A stretch of DNA of 39,094 nt from Paracoccaceae bacterium (GCA_020446815.1 JAGRDY010000013.1:1-39094); one strand, 5' to 3'. Shown: positions 1-9,037, counted from the first letter of the stretch. The notes: generated from the sequence alone by a model not told the origin. A program made the numbers and translations.

Positions 1-2
1 AG

Positions 3-1289
3 ATTGCCGAGGTCGCGACCTATACGGCCAGCTATACGCTGACCATCGCCTCGGTGACCGATGGCGGTGTGTCCAACACCGTGACGGCAACCGCGCTGCC
101 GGTCTACGGCCCCGGTGTCATCGGCACCCCGACGCCGATCAGCGATGTGTCCGATGACGGCATCGATTCAGATGGCAACACCACCGACGACCCGACCGTG
201 CTTGCGGTGGCCCCGTCGCTTGCGCCTACCGGCCTGACTGTGACCAAGACCACGCCGCGCGGTGTGGTCGAACGTGGCAGTGTCGTGCCCTATACGATCA
301 CGGTGCAGAACGACAATCCGGTGGTGTCCGGCACGCTCAACATCGTCGATGCCTTGCCGCCCGGTTTCCTTTATGTCCCCGGCAGCGCGACGCTGAACGG
401 CGCGCCCTTTGCCGTGACCGTGGTCGGCAGGATCGTCACCTGGCCAAGTGTGCCGGTGCCGCCGCTGACCACTGTTACCGCGACACTTTCGGCGCGGGTC
501 ACGACCGGGGCGGATGCGGGCGACCATGTCAACCGGGTCAATATCCTCAACCCCGGCACCGGCGGGACACTAGCCCCGCCGGCAACGGCAACCGTGCGCA
601 TCCTGCCCGAACCGGTCTTTGATTGCGGCGACGTGATCGGCAAGGTGTTCGATGACCGCAACCGCGACGGATACCAAAATGACGCAGGCCCCGCAGCCGT
701 CACAGATCAGGACTATGCCGGTGGCAAATACGGCGTCGCCCCGGTCGAGATCACCGGTGAACCGGGCATTCCGGGCGTACGTCTGGCCGGTGTCGATGGC
801 ACCATCATCACCACCGATCAACATGGCCGCTATCACGTGCCTTGCGCCATGTTGCCCGCCGATCACGGATCGAACTTCATCCTGAAGCTGGATACCCGAT
901 CGCTGCCATCAGGCTACCGCGTCACCACCGAAAACCCGCGTGTGGTGCGGCTGACACCGGGCAAGATGACCGAGATGAATTTCGGTGCGGCCATCACCCG
1001 GCTGGTGCGGCTTGATCTGAATGCGCGCGGGTTTGTCACGGACGGCGAGGGTCATGCGGCGCTGTCGCCTGCGTTGACCCAGGGCATTGCCACGCTGTTG
1101 CCAAGGATCGCGGGCGAGCCTGTCAATCTGCGGCTGGCCTTCCATCTGCCCAACAGTGCAGGCGATGAAGAGGTCAAGCGGGCCAGGGCCTTGATGCAAC
1201 TGGTGGAAAAACACATCCGCGAAGAATGGCGCGATGTGGGGCGTGTGAAACTGACGGTCGAAAAGACCATTCTGCGGTCGGGCGAGTAA
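3..1289 (+). CDS. Large secreted DUF11 / SdrD-B-like repeat protein, C-terminal part (5' end outside window)
   Basis: The reading frame is open from the left edge, so only the C-terminal ~428 residues are present. A GTG at 54 is an internal codon, not a convincing start. A DUF11-type Ig-like domain is visible from LTVTKTTPRG (about nt 230-550), with the typical 'vertical' pattern PYTITVQN...VDALPPGF. An SdrD-B-like/carboxypeptidase-regulatory-like domain follows (GKVFDDRNRDG ... GIPGVRL ... TTDQHGRYHVPC). The last ~100 residues (LVRLDLNARGF ... VKRARALMQLVEKHIREEW) look like an alpha/beta tail of OmpA-like character. Such proteins are exported to the envelope or surface. The downstream beta-barrel gene begins 7 nt after the stop, so the two are almost certainly one operon and probably one envelope complex. 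The family assignment is good; the function is unknown. Confidence 0.8.
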   Translation: MAEVATYTASYTLTIASVTDGGVSNTVTATALPVYGPGVIGTPTPISDVSDDGIDSDGNTTDDPTVLAVAPSLAPTGLTVTKTTPRGVVERGSVVPYTITVQNDNPVVSGTLNIVDALPPGFLYVPGSATLNGAPFAVTVVGRIVTWPSVPVPPLTTVTATLSARVTTGADAGDHVNRVNILNPGTGGTLAPPATATVRILPEPVFDCGDVIGKVFDDRNRDGYQNDAGPAAVTDQDYAGGKYGVAPVEITGEPGIPGVRLAGVDGTIITTDQHGRYHVPCAMLPADHGSNFILKLDTRSLPSGYRVTTENPRVVRLTPGKMTEMNFGAAITRLVRLDLNARGFVTDGEGHAALSPALTQGIATLLPRIAGEPVNLRLAFHLPNSAGDEEVKRARALMQLVEKHIREEWRDVGRVKLTVEKTILRSGE

Positions 1290-1296
1290 AGGGATT

Positions 1297-4200
1297 ATGA
1301 GCATGTTTAACACTTTCCACCGCCCCCGCCTCAGCACTCTGGCCATTGCCAAGGGTTCCACCGCCTTGATCCTGCTTCTGGCCGCCGCCCCGGCCCAGGC
1401 CCAGGAAACCGATTGCTTTGAGGCGCTGGTGTCGCAACCCGAAGACTGCCGCCGCGCCAATGGTGACATCACCGTCGACATGCCCGCCGGTGAAAATACT
1501 GAGCGGATTGACACACGGCCCGGTGGCAGCTTTGCCAGCGGGGGCTTTTCGATCTCGATTGACGGGGAAACCGTTGCCGGTGCCCCGGCACCCGTCGATC
1601 CGCGCCGTCAGGCCGATATTGCCGCCGCCGCCGCCGATATCGACGTGCGCTATGACGGGCTTGATCTGCGGCGGATGCTGAATGTCTCGACCACCGACCT
1701 GCGGGCCGCGTTCCGGGCGGGTGAAACCGTCAGTTTCCGCAGTTCGGCCAATTACCCGGCCTTTATCACGCGCTCTGAAATCCGCATCATCGACCGTGCC
1801 GGGCGCGGGCGGCCTGTGGTTGCGGTTCTGCCTGCACGTCCGAATGGCCGCGTGGACTGGACCATGCCTGCCGACGGATCGGGCGATCTGGCCTATGTGC
1901 TGCGGGTTTATGACGATGCCGGGCGCTATGACGAAACCGCGCCGCGCGATCTGATCCGCACGGAACGTGGCTTTGACACCCATGACACGGTCGGCGAAGT
2001 CGTCGCGGCGGGCGAGGGCGAAGATAACACCCGCCTGCGCAACATCCCGGTGCGCGGCGGCCGCATCACCGCCACCGGAACCGGCGCGCGACCGGGGGGC
2101 ACCGTGCAGGTGATGGGCGAAGACGTGCCTGTCGATGGCTCGGGTGCCTTTGTCGTTAGCCGTATCCTGCCTGCGGGCGATCATGTGGTCGAGGTGGACG
2201 TGAATGGCCGCCATGTGCGCCGTGACGTGACCGTGCCGGAAAAGGAATGGTTCTATGTCGGTATCGCCGACATTACCGCAGGCCACCGTTTGCAGGATGA
2301 TCTGGCCGCCACCGACCCCGATTACAAGGAAAACTACATCGACGGACGGCTGGCGGGCTATGCCAAGGGCAAGACCGATCGCGGCTATACCATCACCGGA
2401 TCAATCGACACCGGCGAAGGCCCGCTTGAGGATGCGTTCCGGCGGCTGGGTGACAAGGATCCGCGCCGGGTGATCCAGCGGCTTGATCCCGAGGATATGT
2501 ATCCGACTTATGGCGACGATTCATCGGCCTTTGACGATGCGCCAACCTCTGGCCGGTTTTATCTGAAGGTGGAACGCGAAGGCTCCAGCCTGACCTGGGG
2601 TGATTTCAAGGCCGATGTGACCGGTGCCGAACTCTTGCGCAACACCCGCGCGCTATATGGTGCCGAATTGCGCTATGCCTCGCCGTCGGTGACTGAAGGG
2701 GGCGAGCCGCGCACCAAGGTCAGCCTCTATGCCGCCCAGCCCGATACATTGCCCCAGCGCGATATCCTGCGCGGCACCGGCGGGTCGGTCTATTTTCTCA
2801 GCCATCAGGACATCAATGGCGGCTCTGAGACGCTCGTCATCGAATATGTCGATCCGGTTACGGGCCGCGTCAGCAGCCGCACCACGCTTGTCGAAGGTGT
2901 CGACTATGAGATCGACTATATTCAGGGCGTCGTGATCCTGACCAGTCCGCTTTCCTCTACCGGTTCGTCCGGCAGTCTGGTCACCACCGGGTCCGGGTCG
3001 CTTGATGTCAATCTGGTGGCGAGCTATGAATACACCCCCACCACCGGCAGCCTTGACGGCATGGCTTATGGCGGGCGGGTCGAGGTCTGGGCGACCGAAA
3101 AGCTGCGCTTTGGCATCACCGCGATGACCGAAACCACCGGCACTGCTGACCAGAAGATGGCCGGGGCCGACCTGCGCTATGAAATCGGCGAACAAAGCTA
3201 TATCGAGGCTGAGATTGCCCATACCGATGGCCCCGGCTTTGGCCGCACGCTATCGACCGATGGCGGGTTGACGATCACGCCATCAGGTATCGTCGGGGCA
3301 ACGGGGGCCACGGCGTTTCGTTTCGACAGCCGGTTTGAGCTGACCGATCTGGGCCTCGCCAATTCTGGCTTTGTCGGTGTTTACGGCGAACGCAAGGGGG
3401 CCGGTTTCTCGACCCTGACCGAAGACATCACCGCCGATCAGACGCTGGTCGGTATCGATGGCGAGGTGGGTCTGTCCGACCGGCTTTCGTTCGGATTCGA
3501 GGCGGAATCGTTCCGCAAGGATGGTGGCGACAAGAAGGTCGAAGGCGAAGTGCGGCTGGCCTATCAGATCGACGAGACCTGGAAGGTGACGGCGGGCATC
3601 GCCCATCTGGACAAGGTGACGCTGGGCGACGCGACCGAAACCGGCCAGCGCACCGATGCCGCGGTTCGCGTGGATTACCGGCAAAGCGAAGACCTGTCGC
3701 TTTATGCGCTGGGTCAGGTCACGCTAAGCGAAAGCGGCGGCCTGGGTGACAACGACCGTCTGGGCGTCGGCTTTGACGCACAGGTCAGCGAAAAGCTGGC
3801 GGTGCGGGGCGAGGTTTCAGGCGGCGACAAGGGCCGGGGTGCCGCCTTCCGCCTGACCTATTCGCCCACCGCCGATAACGAGGTCTATCTGGGCTACACG
3901 CTTGATCCGACGCGCACGGGGGCGGGCTATGACCTTGTCGGGCAGGACGATGGTGTGATCGTCGTAGGGGGCCGCTACCGCTATTCAGAAGCGGTGTCGA
4001 CTTACGGCGAAAACACCTGGGATATGTTCGGCCAGCGCCGGTCACTGACCGAAACTTACGGCGTCAATTACACGCCGAATGCGCGCTGGACCTTTTCCGG
4101 TGCCATCGAATCCGGCGAAGTGCGCGACAGCGTTAATGGCGATTTTGATCGCGACGCGATTTCCTTCGGGCTGGCCTATAGCGCCGATGATCAGACCGCC

Positions 4201-4890
4201 GCCCGTGCGCGTCTGGAATACCGGACCGAGGATGGCGTTGGTCTGGCGCAGGACCGCCAGACTTGGGCGTTTTCGGGGGGCTACGAATACAAGCTGAACC
4301 CCGACTGGCGTTTTCTGGCCAATGTCGATGCGCTTGTGTCAAGTTCTGATGTCACCAGCTTTCTCGACGGTGAATATATCGAGGCGAGTGCGGGTTACGC
4401 CTACCGCCCGGTGGACAATGACCGGTTGAACCTGCTCGCGCGCTATACCTACCTGCGCGATCTGCCGGGGGCCGATCAGGTAACGGTCGACGGGACGGTG
4501 AATGGTGATTTGCAGGTCAGCCATGTGTTTTCCATCGACGGCAACTATGATTTGTCGCCGAAACTGACGCTGGGCGGCAAATACGGCTATCGGCTCAGCC
4601 AGGTCGCGCCGCGTGGCACCACGGTGTTTGCGGACGAAACCGCCCATCTGGGCATCGTCCGGCTTGACTGGCATGTGGTGCACAAGTGGGACATCCTGGG
4701 CGAGGCCCGGATGCTTTACACCGAGCAATCCGACACCACTGAAACCGGTGCGCTGCTGGCGGCTTACCGTCATATCGGTAACAACGCCAAGATCGGTCTG
4801 GGCTATGAATGGGGACGGGTTTCGGACAATCCGCTGAATATCGACTACACGGGTGCCGGGATATTCCTGAATCTTATCGCGAAATTCTGA
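1297..4890 (+). CDS. Large outer-membrane beta-barrel protein with N-terminal periplasmic domains
   Basis: 1197 residues. An N-terminal signal peptide has a hydrophobic core (ALILLLAAAP) and an AQA cleavage site near residue 35. Residues ~200-300 hold small beta-sandwich/Ig-like segments (GGRITATGTGARPGGTVQV). From roughly residue 330 to the end, the protein is a run of alternating amphipathic strands rich in Tyr, Asp and Gly (for example YGGRVEVWATEKLRFGITA, KLTLGGKYGYRLS). It ends in a Phe-terminated strand (FLNLIAKF), the usual C-terminal signature for BAM-dependent insertion. No TonB box or plug was recognised, so it is not called a TonB-dependent receptor. It starts 7 nt after the DUF11 protein's stop and is likely co-expressed with it. 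Possible roles are surface display or secretion of that partner, or a structural envelope role. The barrel call is firm; the function is inferred. Confidence 0.75.
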   Translation: MSMFNTFHRPRLSTLAIAKGSTALILLLAAAPAQAQETDCFEALVSQPEDCRRANGDITVDMPAGENTERIDTRPGGSFASGGFSISIDGETVAGAPAPVDPRRQADIAAAAADIDVRYDGLDLRRMLNVSTTDLRAAFRAGETVSFRSSANYPAFITRSEIRIIDRAGRGRPVVAVLPARPNGRVDWTMPADGSGDLAYVLRVYDDAGRYDETAPRDLIRTERGFDTHDTVGEVVAAGEGEDNTRLRNIPVRGGRITATGTGARPGGTVQVMGEDVPVDGSGAFVVSRILPAGDHVVEVDVNGRHVRRDVTVPEKEWFYVGIADITAGHRLQDDLAATDPDYKENYIDGRLAGYAKGKTDRGYTITGSIDTGEGPLEDAFRRLGDKDPRRVIQRLDPEDMYPTYGDDSSAFDDAPTSGRFYLKVEREGSSLTWGDFKADVTGAELLRNTRALYGAELRYASPSVTEGGEPRTKVSLYAAQPDTLPQRDILRGTGGSVYFLSHQDINGGSETLVIEYVDPVTGRVSSRTTLVEGVDYEIDYIQGVVILTSPLSSTGSSGSLVTTGSGSLDVNLVASYEYTPTTGSLDGMAYGGRVEVWATEKLRFGITAMTETTGTADQKMAGADLRYEIGEQSYIEAEIAHTDGPGFGRTLSTDGGLTITPSGIVGATGATAFRFDSRFELTDLGLANSGFVGVYGERKGAGFSTLTEDITADQTLVGIDGEVGLSDRLSFGFEAESFRKDGGDKKVEGEVRLAYQIDETWKVTAGIAHLDKVTLGDATETGQRTDAAVRVDYRQSEDLSLYALGQVTLSESGGLGDNDRLGVGFDAQVSEKLAVRGEVSGGDKGRGAAFRLTYSPTADNEVYLGYTLDPTRTGAGYDLVGQDDGVIVVGGRYRYSEAVSTYGENTWDMFGQRRSLTETYGVNYTPNARWTFSGAIESGEVRDSVNGDFDRDAISFGLAYSADDQTAARARLEYRTEDGVGLAQDRQTWAFSGGYEYKLNPDWRFLANVDALVSSSDVTSFLDGEYIEASAGYAYRPVDNDRLNLLARYTYLRDLPGADQVTVDGTVNGDLQVSHVFSIDGNYDLSPKLTLGGKYGYRLSQVAPRGTTVFADETAHLGIVRLDWHVVHKWDILGEARMLYTEQSDTTETGALLAAYRHIGNNAKIGLGYEWGRVSDNPLNIDYTGAGIFLNLIAKF

Positions 4891-4943
4891 CGGGTACTTT
4901 TCGTCTTTCGTTCTATTCTCTTTGATTTTGGCGAAAATACCGC

Positions 4944-4971
4944 AGGGGTCCGGGGCAACGCCCCCGGCCCT
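4944..4971. terminator. GC-rich hairpin between convergent genes
   Basis: Inverted repeat: CCGGGG at 4950-4955 pairs with CCCCGG at 4962-4967 around a CAACGC loop, extended by AGGG/CCCT (4944-4947 with 4968-4971) across a two-base bulge. It sits in the 103-base gap between two convergent stop codons, where a bidirectional terminator is expected. There is no strong T-run on the + strand; on the - strand a short T-rich stretch (TATTTT) follows. Confidence 0.5.
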
Positions 4972-4993
4972 GGCGCAGTCAAATGCCCCGACC

Positions 4994-5440
4994 TCAGACC
5001 TTCAGATCATAGGTCACCCACTTGGTCTGCACGGCCATCCGGTCGTAGACCCCGCGCGCGCGGGCGTTGTCCTCGGCGGTGATCCAGCGGATCACCGACC
5101 AGCCGCGCCTTTGCCCCTCCGATCGCACCGCCTCGATCAGGGCATCGGCCACCCCTGACCCGCGCACCGCCGGGTCCACGAACAGATCATCCAAAAACCC
5201 GCCCACGGTCGCCGACAAAGGCCGCGCGAAGGGGCGAAAATGCGTCAGGCCCAGCAAAGGACCGTCGGGTGCTGCGGCCACAAGGCAGTGGGTTTCATGG
5301 CCCGGATCATTGATCCAACCCCAGACGGTTTCGCGCATTTCCGCCGTCTGGGTTACCTGGTAAAACTCGGCATAGCCCTGATAAAGCCGCGCCCATTCCG
5401 GGCGGTCGGCCTCACTCACGTCGCGTATCACAAAGGCCAT
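4994..5440 (-). CDS. GNAT-family N-acetyltransferase
   Basis: 148 residues. GNAT enzymes transfer an acetyl group from acetyl-CoA to an amine. The acetyl-CoA-binding motif A is visible as FVDPAVRGSGVADALI, and motif B follows as WITAEDNARARGVYDRM. A GTG at 5455 would extend the frame by five residues and overlap truB, but the ATG at 5440 (MAFVIRDVSEADRPEW) has an AAGGGG ribosome-binding site just upstream and gives the normal GNAT N-terminus, so it is preferred. It lies 11 nt downstream of truB and is probably co-transcribed with it. The substrate cannot be told from sequence. Confidence 0.85.
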   Translation of the reverse strand: MAFVIRDVSEADRPEWARLYQGYAEFYQVTQTAEMRETVWGWINDPGHETHCLVAAAPDGPLLGLTHFRPFARPLSATVGGFLDDLFVDPAVRGSGVADALIEAVRSEGQRRGWSVIRWITAEDNARARGVYDRMAVQTKWVTYDLKV

Positions 5441-5451
5441 TGCCGCCCCTT

Positions 5452-6354
5452 TCACAAATTGAACACCCGGCTCGGATACAGTTCGCCGGATTTATAGACC
5501 CCCACCGCCACCGGTTGCCCCTGATAGCTGGCCCAGGCCTCGTCGCCATATTCAACATCCGATGCGATCACCATGCCGGGGTTGCCGTTTTTCAGCCGCG
5601 CCGCGCCTTCCGGTGTCGCTTTCAACTCGCTCAACTCGGCCAGCCCGACCGCAAGCGGCAGCAACAGCGCGTCGAGCGCATCAGTGCGGGCCAGTTCCTC
5701 GACTCGGTCCAGCGTTACCCCGTCTGAGCATTCAAACGGCCCCGACCATTCGCGGCGCAGGCTGATGACATGACCAAGGCAGCCCAATGCCGCGCCCAGA
5801 TCGCGGGCGATGGCGCGCACATAGCCGCCCTTGCCGCAGACCATTTCCAGCACGACCGTATCGGCGTCGGGGCGGGCGATCATTTCCAGGCTTTCCACCC
5901 ATAATTCGCGCGCCGCCAGGTCCATCTCCTCGCCCGCGCGGGCCAGCGCATAGGCGCGTTCCCCATCCACCTTCACGGCGGAAAACTGCGGCGGCACCTG
6001 CAGGATATCGCCGCGAAATGCCGGGAGGGCGGCGCGGATGTCGTCGTCCGAGGGGCGTGCCGCGGATGTGGCGATTACCTCGCCTTCGGCGTCATCGGTA
6101 TTGGTGGCCGCCCCCAGCCGCACGGTAAACCGGTAGCATTTCAGCGCATCGGTGATATAGGGCACGGTCTTGGTCGCCTCGCCCAGCGCCACCGCCAAAA
6201 CGCCGGTTGCCGCCGGATCGAGCGTGCCCGCGTGACCGGCCTTTTTCGCGTCGAACGCCCAACGCACCTTGTTGACCACGGCGGTCGAGGTGATGCCCGC
6301 CGGTTTGTCGACCACCAGCCAGCCGGAAATGTCGCGGCCCTTCTTGCGTGCCAT
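5452..6354 (-). CDS. truB: tRNA pseudouridine(55) synthase TruB
   Basis: 300 residues, the normal length for TruB, the cytosolic enzyme that converts U55 in the T-loop of tRNAs to pseudouridine. The N-terminus [13 protein letters not shown] and the catalytic motif [14 protein letters not shown] are present, with the catalytic Asp at about residue 46. The downstream motif [14 protein letters not shown] and the C-terminal PUA-like segment are also recognisable. The ATG at 6354 is preceded by AAGGGGAAC. This is a core gene; elsewhere truB usually sits near rbfA/rpsO, but here the next genes are a GNAT protein downstream and a broken DUF2233 gene upstream. Confidence 0.97.
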   Translation of the reverse strand: MARKKGRDISGWLVVDKPAGITSTAVVNKVRWAFDAKKAGHAGTLDPAATGVLAVALGEATKTVPYITDALKCYRFTVRLGAATNTDDAEGEVIATSAARPSDDDIRAALPAFRGDILQVPPQFSAVKVDGERAYALARAGEEMDLAARELWVESLEMIARPDADTVVLEMVCGKGGYVRAIARDLGAALGCLGHVISLRREWSGPFECSDGVTLDRVEELARTDALDALLLPLAVGLAELSELKATPEGAARLKNGNPGMVIASDVEYGDEAWASYQGQPVAVGVYKSGELYPSRVFNL

Positions 6355-6434
6355 GTCTTGTTCCCCTTGTCAGACCGCCGGGTGCTATCCAATGCACCCG
6401 GTGTCGTCAATCTTGCGCCATCAATATTGCGACG

Positions 6435-6944
6435 TCATTTCAGCGGCACCAGCAGCCCCACCATCGGCCCCATCGGAAAGCCGATATCGTCGCGCCCCAG
6501 TTCCGGCGCGTAGAGCCGCGAGATATTGCCGTCGAAGTAAAGCGCATCGGGCGCGCCCAGTCCGTCGCGGAAAAACCGGGCGAAATCGTGAAAACTAACC
6601 GCGCGGTCTGATTGCACGAACCACGCTGTCTGGCCTTCCTGCGAAACCCCGACCCCGTTGCGTACATAGCGCGATTCGGAACCCGTCAAAAACCGCGGAT
6701 GCAGCACGCCTGCCATCACCAGCAAGGGGCCTGACTGGCTGGCAAACCGGCAATCGGGGCGGGCAGTGTCGAAGGCCAGGGTTTCCTGCACCACGAACCG
6801 GGCGTCGGTGATGCAGAAAACCCCGTTCGGCAGCAGCCCGAAATTGCCCGGCCCGGCACTGCGGACCAGCCGCGACATTTCGTGCCGGTCTTCGACATAA
6901 AGCCCAACCGGGCTGCGGTCGGGGTGATACATGCTAATTTTCAT
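6435..6944 (-). pseudogene. 5'-truncated DUF2233 / phosphodiester-glycosidase family gene
   Basis: The C-terminal ~165 residues match the DUF2233 (YigE/NAGPA-like phosphodiester glycosidase) family as I know it: MYHPDRSPVGLYVED, GPGNFGLLPNGVFCI, SQSGPLLV, RNGVGVS, ALYFDGNISRLYAPELG and FPMGPMVGLLVP. Intact members are about 240-250 residues, with a signal peptide, an N-terminal half and the motif N-[AG]-G-M-Y-H-P-D. Here homology starts exactly at MYHPD; before it lies only MKIS, and further upstream the frame runs antisense-free through the cytochrome gene in another register. About 80 N-terminal residues, including the export signal, are therefore missing. It overlaps the 3' end of the cytochrome gene by 11 nt. 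It may still be translated from the ATG at 6944 or 6932, but is presumably non-functional. Confidence 0.8.
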
Positions 6945-6945
6945 T
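6930..6945. other. Probable left boundary of the copper/redox island
   Basis: Homology to DUF2233 stops at about 6933 and the stop codon of the first island gene (TAG, 6934-6936) lies immediately beside it. No integrase, tRNA, IS end or obvious target duplication is visible at the joint, so the mechanism (recombination, IS-mediated deletion or transposition) cannot be read from this sequence. Confidence 0.6.
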
Positions 6946-7914
6946 CGTTTCGGCCACGGGATCGCCGGCCAATTCGACGGCCGCTGAATTTTTCGAAGCG
7001 CCCGCACCTGATGCGGTCCTGGTTGCCTCGGGCGGGTCCAGAAGATACGTGGCGATCGCTTCGCGATCCCCCTCGTCGAGGAAAGCGGTTCCCGTCTGAA
7101 CCACCTCGGCCATGCTGCCGCCAAACACGTCACCGTTCGGCATGACACTCGTTTTCAAGGCGTAGGTCAGATTGGCAACTGTCCAACCGTTGGTTTTCAA
7201 CGCCTCGGGGCGAATGGACGGCGCGGTTTCGCCCTCCGGGAGGCTGTCGCTGCCCGCGAGCGCCTCACTATCTTTCAGGCCGCCAAAAATATTGCGGCCA
7301 GTATGACACGCGGCGCAATGAGCGGCGCCGCGGACAAGTTCCTGTCCGCGAATCCAAGCGTCGGATTTGCCCAGAACAGGTGAGATGTCGGCGGGCTTCA
7401 TATACGCTGCCCGCCACAGCTTGAGACCCCAGCGCATGTTGAAGGGAAAGCGTACGTCATGCGCCGGTGCTGGCTCTGCAATCGACGGAACGGTGCGGAT
7501 TGCGGCCCAAAGGTCAGCAATATCCTGATCCGAGAAATCCGCATAAAACTCATATGGGAAGGCGGGGTAGTAGGCCTTGCCGTCCGGGCGAACGCCCTGC
7601 CGCAAGGCAGCGGCGAACTCTGCAAACGTCATGTCCCCGATGCCGTGGACGGGATCGGCCGTGATATTCGGTGGCACGAAGCTGCCGAAAGGCGTTGTCA
7701 GCGCCTTGCCCCCTGCAAGGGCCGCACCGCCGGCTGCCGTATTTGTGTGGCAGGCGACACACCCGGCAGATCGCGCGAGATAGGCGCCGCGATAGGCATC
7801 TCCGTCTGGTGCCGGCAAATCCCGGGATTCAGCGATCGGCCATCTTGCGATCACGGCTATGGCAACCATACCCAGACCCGCCGAGGCAAGCGCTGCTCTG
7901 ATCAGTCCGCGCAT
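6934..7914 (-). CDS. Diheme cytochrome c, alcohol-dehydrogenase-subunit type
   Basis: 326 residues. An N-terminal hydrophobic segment (residues 5-25) acts as signal or anchor. Two heme c sites are present: CVACH at 52-56 and CAACH at 200-204, each in a class I domain. The motifs GGKALTTPFGSFVPPNITAD and GWTVANLTYALKT, and the overall plan, resemble the cytochrome c subunits of membrane alcohol/aldehyde/gluconate dehydrogenases. No dehydrogenase gene is present, so the electron donor is unknown. It would act on the periplasmic face, passing electrons to the respiratory chain. The ATG lies 1 nt beyond the stop of the cytochrome c' gene, with AAGGGGAAG as ribosome-binding site, indicating a tight operon. 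The C-terminal tail after residue ~290 is low-complexity and ends at the island junction. Confidence 0.88.
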   Translation of the reverse strand: MRGLIRAALASAGLGMVAIAVIARWPIAESRDLPAPDGDAYRGAYLARSAGCVACHTNTAAGGAALAGGKALTTPFGSFVPPNITADPVHGIGDMTFAEFAAALRQGVRPDGKAYYPAFPYEFYADFSDQDIADLWAAIRTVPSIAEPAPAHDVRFPFNMRWGLKLWRAAYMKPADISPVLGKSDAWIRGQELVRGAAHCAACHTGRNIFGGLKDSEALAGSDSLPEGETAPSIRPEALKTNGWTVANLTYALKTSVMPNGDVFGGSMAEVVQTGTAFLDEGDREAIATYLLDPPEATRTASGAGASKNSAAVELAGDPVAETNEN

Positions 7915-7915
7915 G

Positions 7916-8551
7916 TCACTTCCCCTTCCGGAAGGCCGAGTGGCAAGACGCGCAGGTCTGTCCGACCTTCTCGAAAACGTCGTCAGCCGCCATCATTTTG
8001 AAGTCGATGCCGACAGCTTGGGTTTCATCCGCCGCAGGCGATGCGATTGCCGGAGCGGCGTCCTTCAGCGGCTCCACGCCCATCAGTTCAGCAACACTGA
8101 AGCGTTTTGGCGCCGACTGCATCGGCATGTTGCCGTGATCCATGGAATTCATCGCTCCAGTCATGGCTGTCTGAGGCACAAGGCCGTTCGGGGCAGCCAT
8201 CGCGAGCGCTTCTGCATAGAGGTTCAACTCGTCCGCCAGCGCTGAAAACCGCTCCCAATTGCTCCATATCTCCGGTCGGGCATACGAGGCCGCGGGAATC
8301 GCTTCCTCCGGAAAAAGTTGCGTCATGGTCTTGCCCGCGTGCTGTTGCAGCACCGCCGCGGCCGCTTGCACGGCCATTTCGTCATAGTCAGCCTGGCCTT
8401 GCATCATCGGCGCGATGTCCCGCATCGCGTCTCGCATTGCCGACATGCCCATCATGCGCTCCATCACCACGCCTGTTGCGCCGTTATGCGCGAGCGCAGC
8501 GGCACCTATCGCGGATAGCACGAGTGCGCCGAATATATTGTATCGGGTCAT
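7916..8551 (-). CDS. Cytochrome c' (class II) family protein with Met/His-containing insert
   Basis: 211 residues with a signal peptide (ALVLSAIGAAALA). The heme site CASCH is at 200-204, eight residues from the C-terminus, followed by SAFRKGK. This is the diagnostic class II (cytochrome c') arrangement on the last helix of a four-helix bundle. Typical cytochromes c' are about 130-150 residues. The excess lies mainly between helices 3 and 4 (about residues 125-185), which includes the stretch MNSMDHGNMPMQ, suggestive of metal binding. The early segment also has MERMMGMSAM. Cytochromes c' bind NO or CO or carry electrons in the periplasm; a copper-linked role is inference from context. The ATG follows AGGTGAGGT. 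Confidence 0.88.
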   Translation of the reverse strand: MTRYNIFGALVLSAIGAAALAHNGATGVVMERMMGMSAMRDAMRDIAPMMQGQADYDEMAVQAAAAVLQQHAGKTMTQLFPEEAIPAASYARPEIWSNWERFSALADELNLYAEALAMAAPNGLVPQTAMTGAMNSMDHGNMPMQSAPKRFSVAELMGVEPLKDAAPAIASPAADETQAVGIDFKMMAADDVFEKVGQTCASCHSAFRKGK

Positions 8552-8607
8552 ACCTCACCTGTCTGAATACTGTCGTGTCTGGCCGATCAGGCCTCGGTCG
8601 ATCAGCA

Positions 8608-9000
8608 TCAGGCTTGGGGAGGAGGGATCTCAATCGCAGGCAGGCGCCCGGAAATTGTCTGACCTCTGGCGGGCACGGTTCGACGACCACGGTCTCCCAC
8701 GGCCAGGTAAGGCGCGAACTCCGTAGGTGTCATCAGTGGCGAGCAAGTGGTCAGGCCTGAACATTCCTGCAACGCGCCCTTCGATGAATCCGCCTGCGCG
8801 ATTTGAGCAGTCTCGGACTCGGCATGCTGACCAACTGTTGCAGTCGATTCAGCACCCAATGTGATAACTAGAGCACAAACAAGGATACAAATGAGCCCCG
8901 ATCTCGCGAGCAATGACCATTTTCGGAGCGGAGATTTCGCGGAACCCGCCCGCTCCCAAACAAGTTGAACTGCCGAGAGAGTCCTGACTGTGAGGTTCAT
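8608..9000 (-). CDS. Small exported/membrane-anchored protein with a Cys pair (unknown)
   Basis: 130 residues. A basic N-terminus leads into one hydrophobic segment (about 34-50, LICILVCALVITLG), then a hydrophilic periplasmic tail holding ECSGLTTCSP (CX5C) and ending LPAIEIPPPQA. No known domain was recognised. The layout (TM or signal, Cys pair, Pro-Pro C-terminus) recalls two other small proteins of this island (at 11883 and 26064). It lies 37 nt downstream of the L,D-transpeptidase and 56 nt upstream of cytochrome c', in the same transcription direction. The hydrophobic segment and the conserved operon position favour a real gene; the ATG at 9000 is the simplest start but the N-terminus could be shorter. 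Confidence 0.6.
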   Translation of the reverse strand: MNLTVRTLSAVQLVWERAGSAKSPLRKWSLLARSGLICILVCALVITLGAESTATVGQHAESETAQIAQADSSKGALQECSGLTTCSPLMTPTEFAPYLAVGDRGRRTVPARGQTISGRLPAIEIPPPQA

Positions 9001-9037
9001 GCCTGCGATTGTCCCTGGTCGGGCGGTTTCTGCGCTG

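Noticed and set aside
6945-7148. N-terminal extension of the DUF2233 frame through the cytochrome gene
   Set aside because: The 68 residues are a shifted-frame translation of the cytochrome coding strand and have no DUF2233 similarity; the homology begins only at MYHPD.
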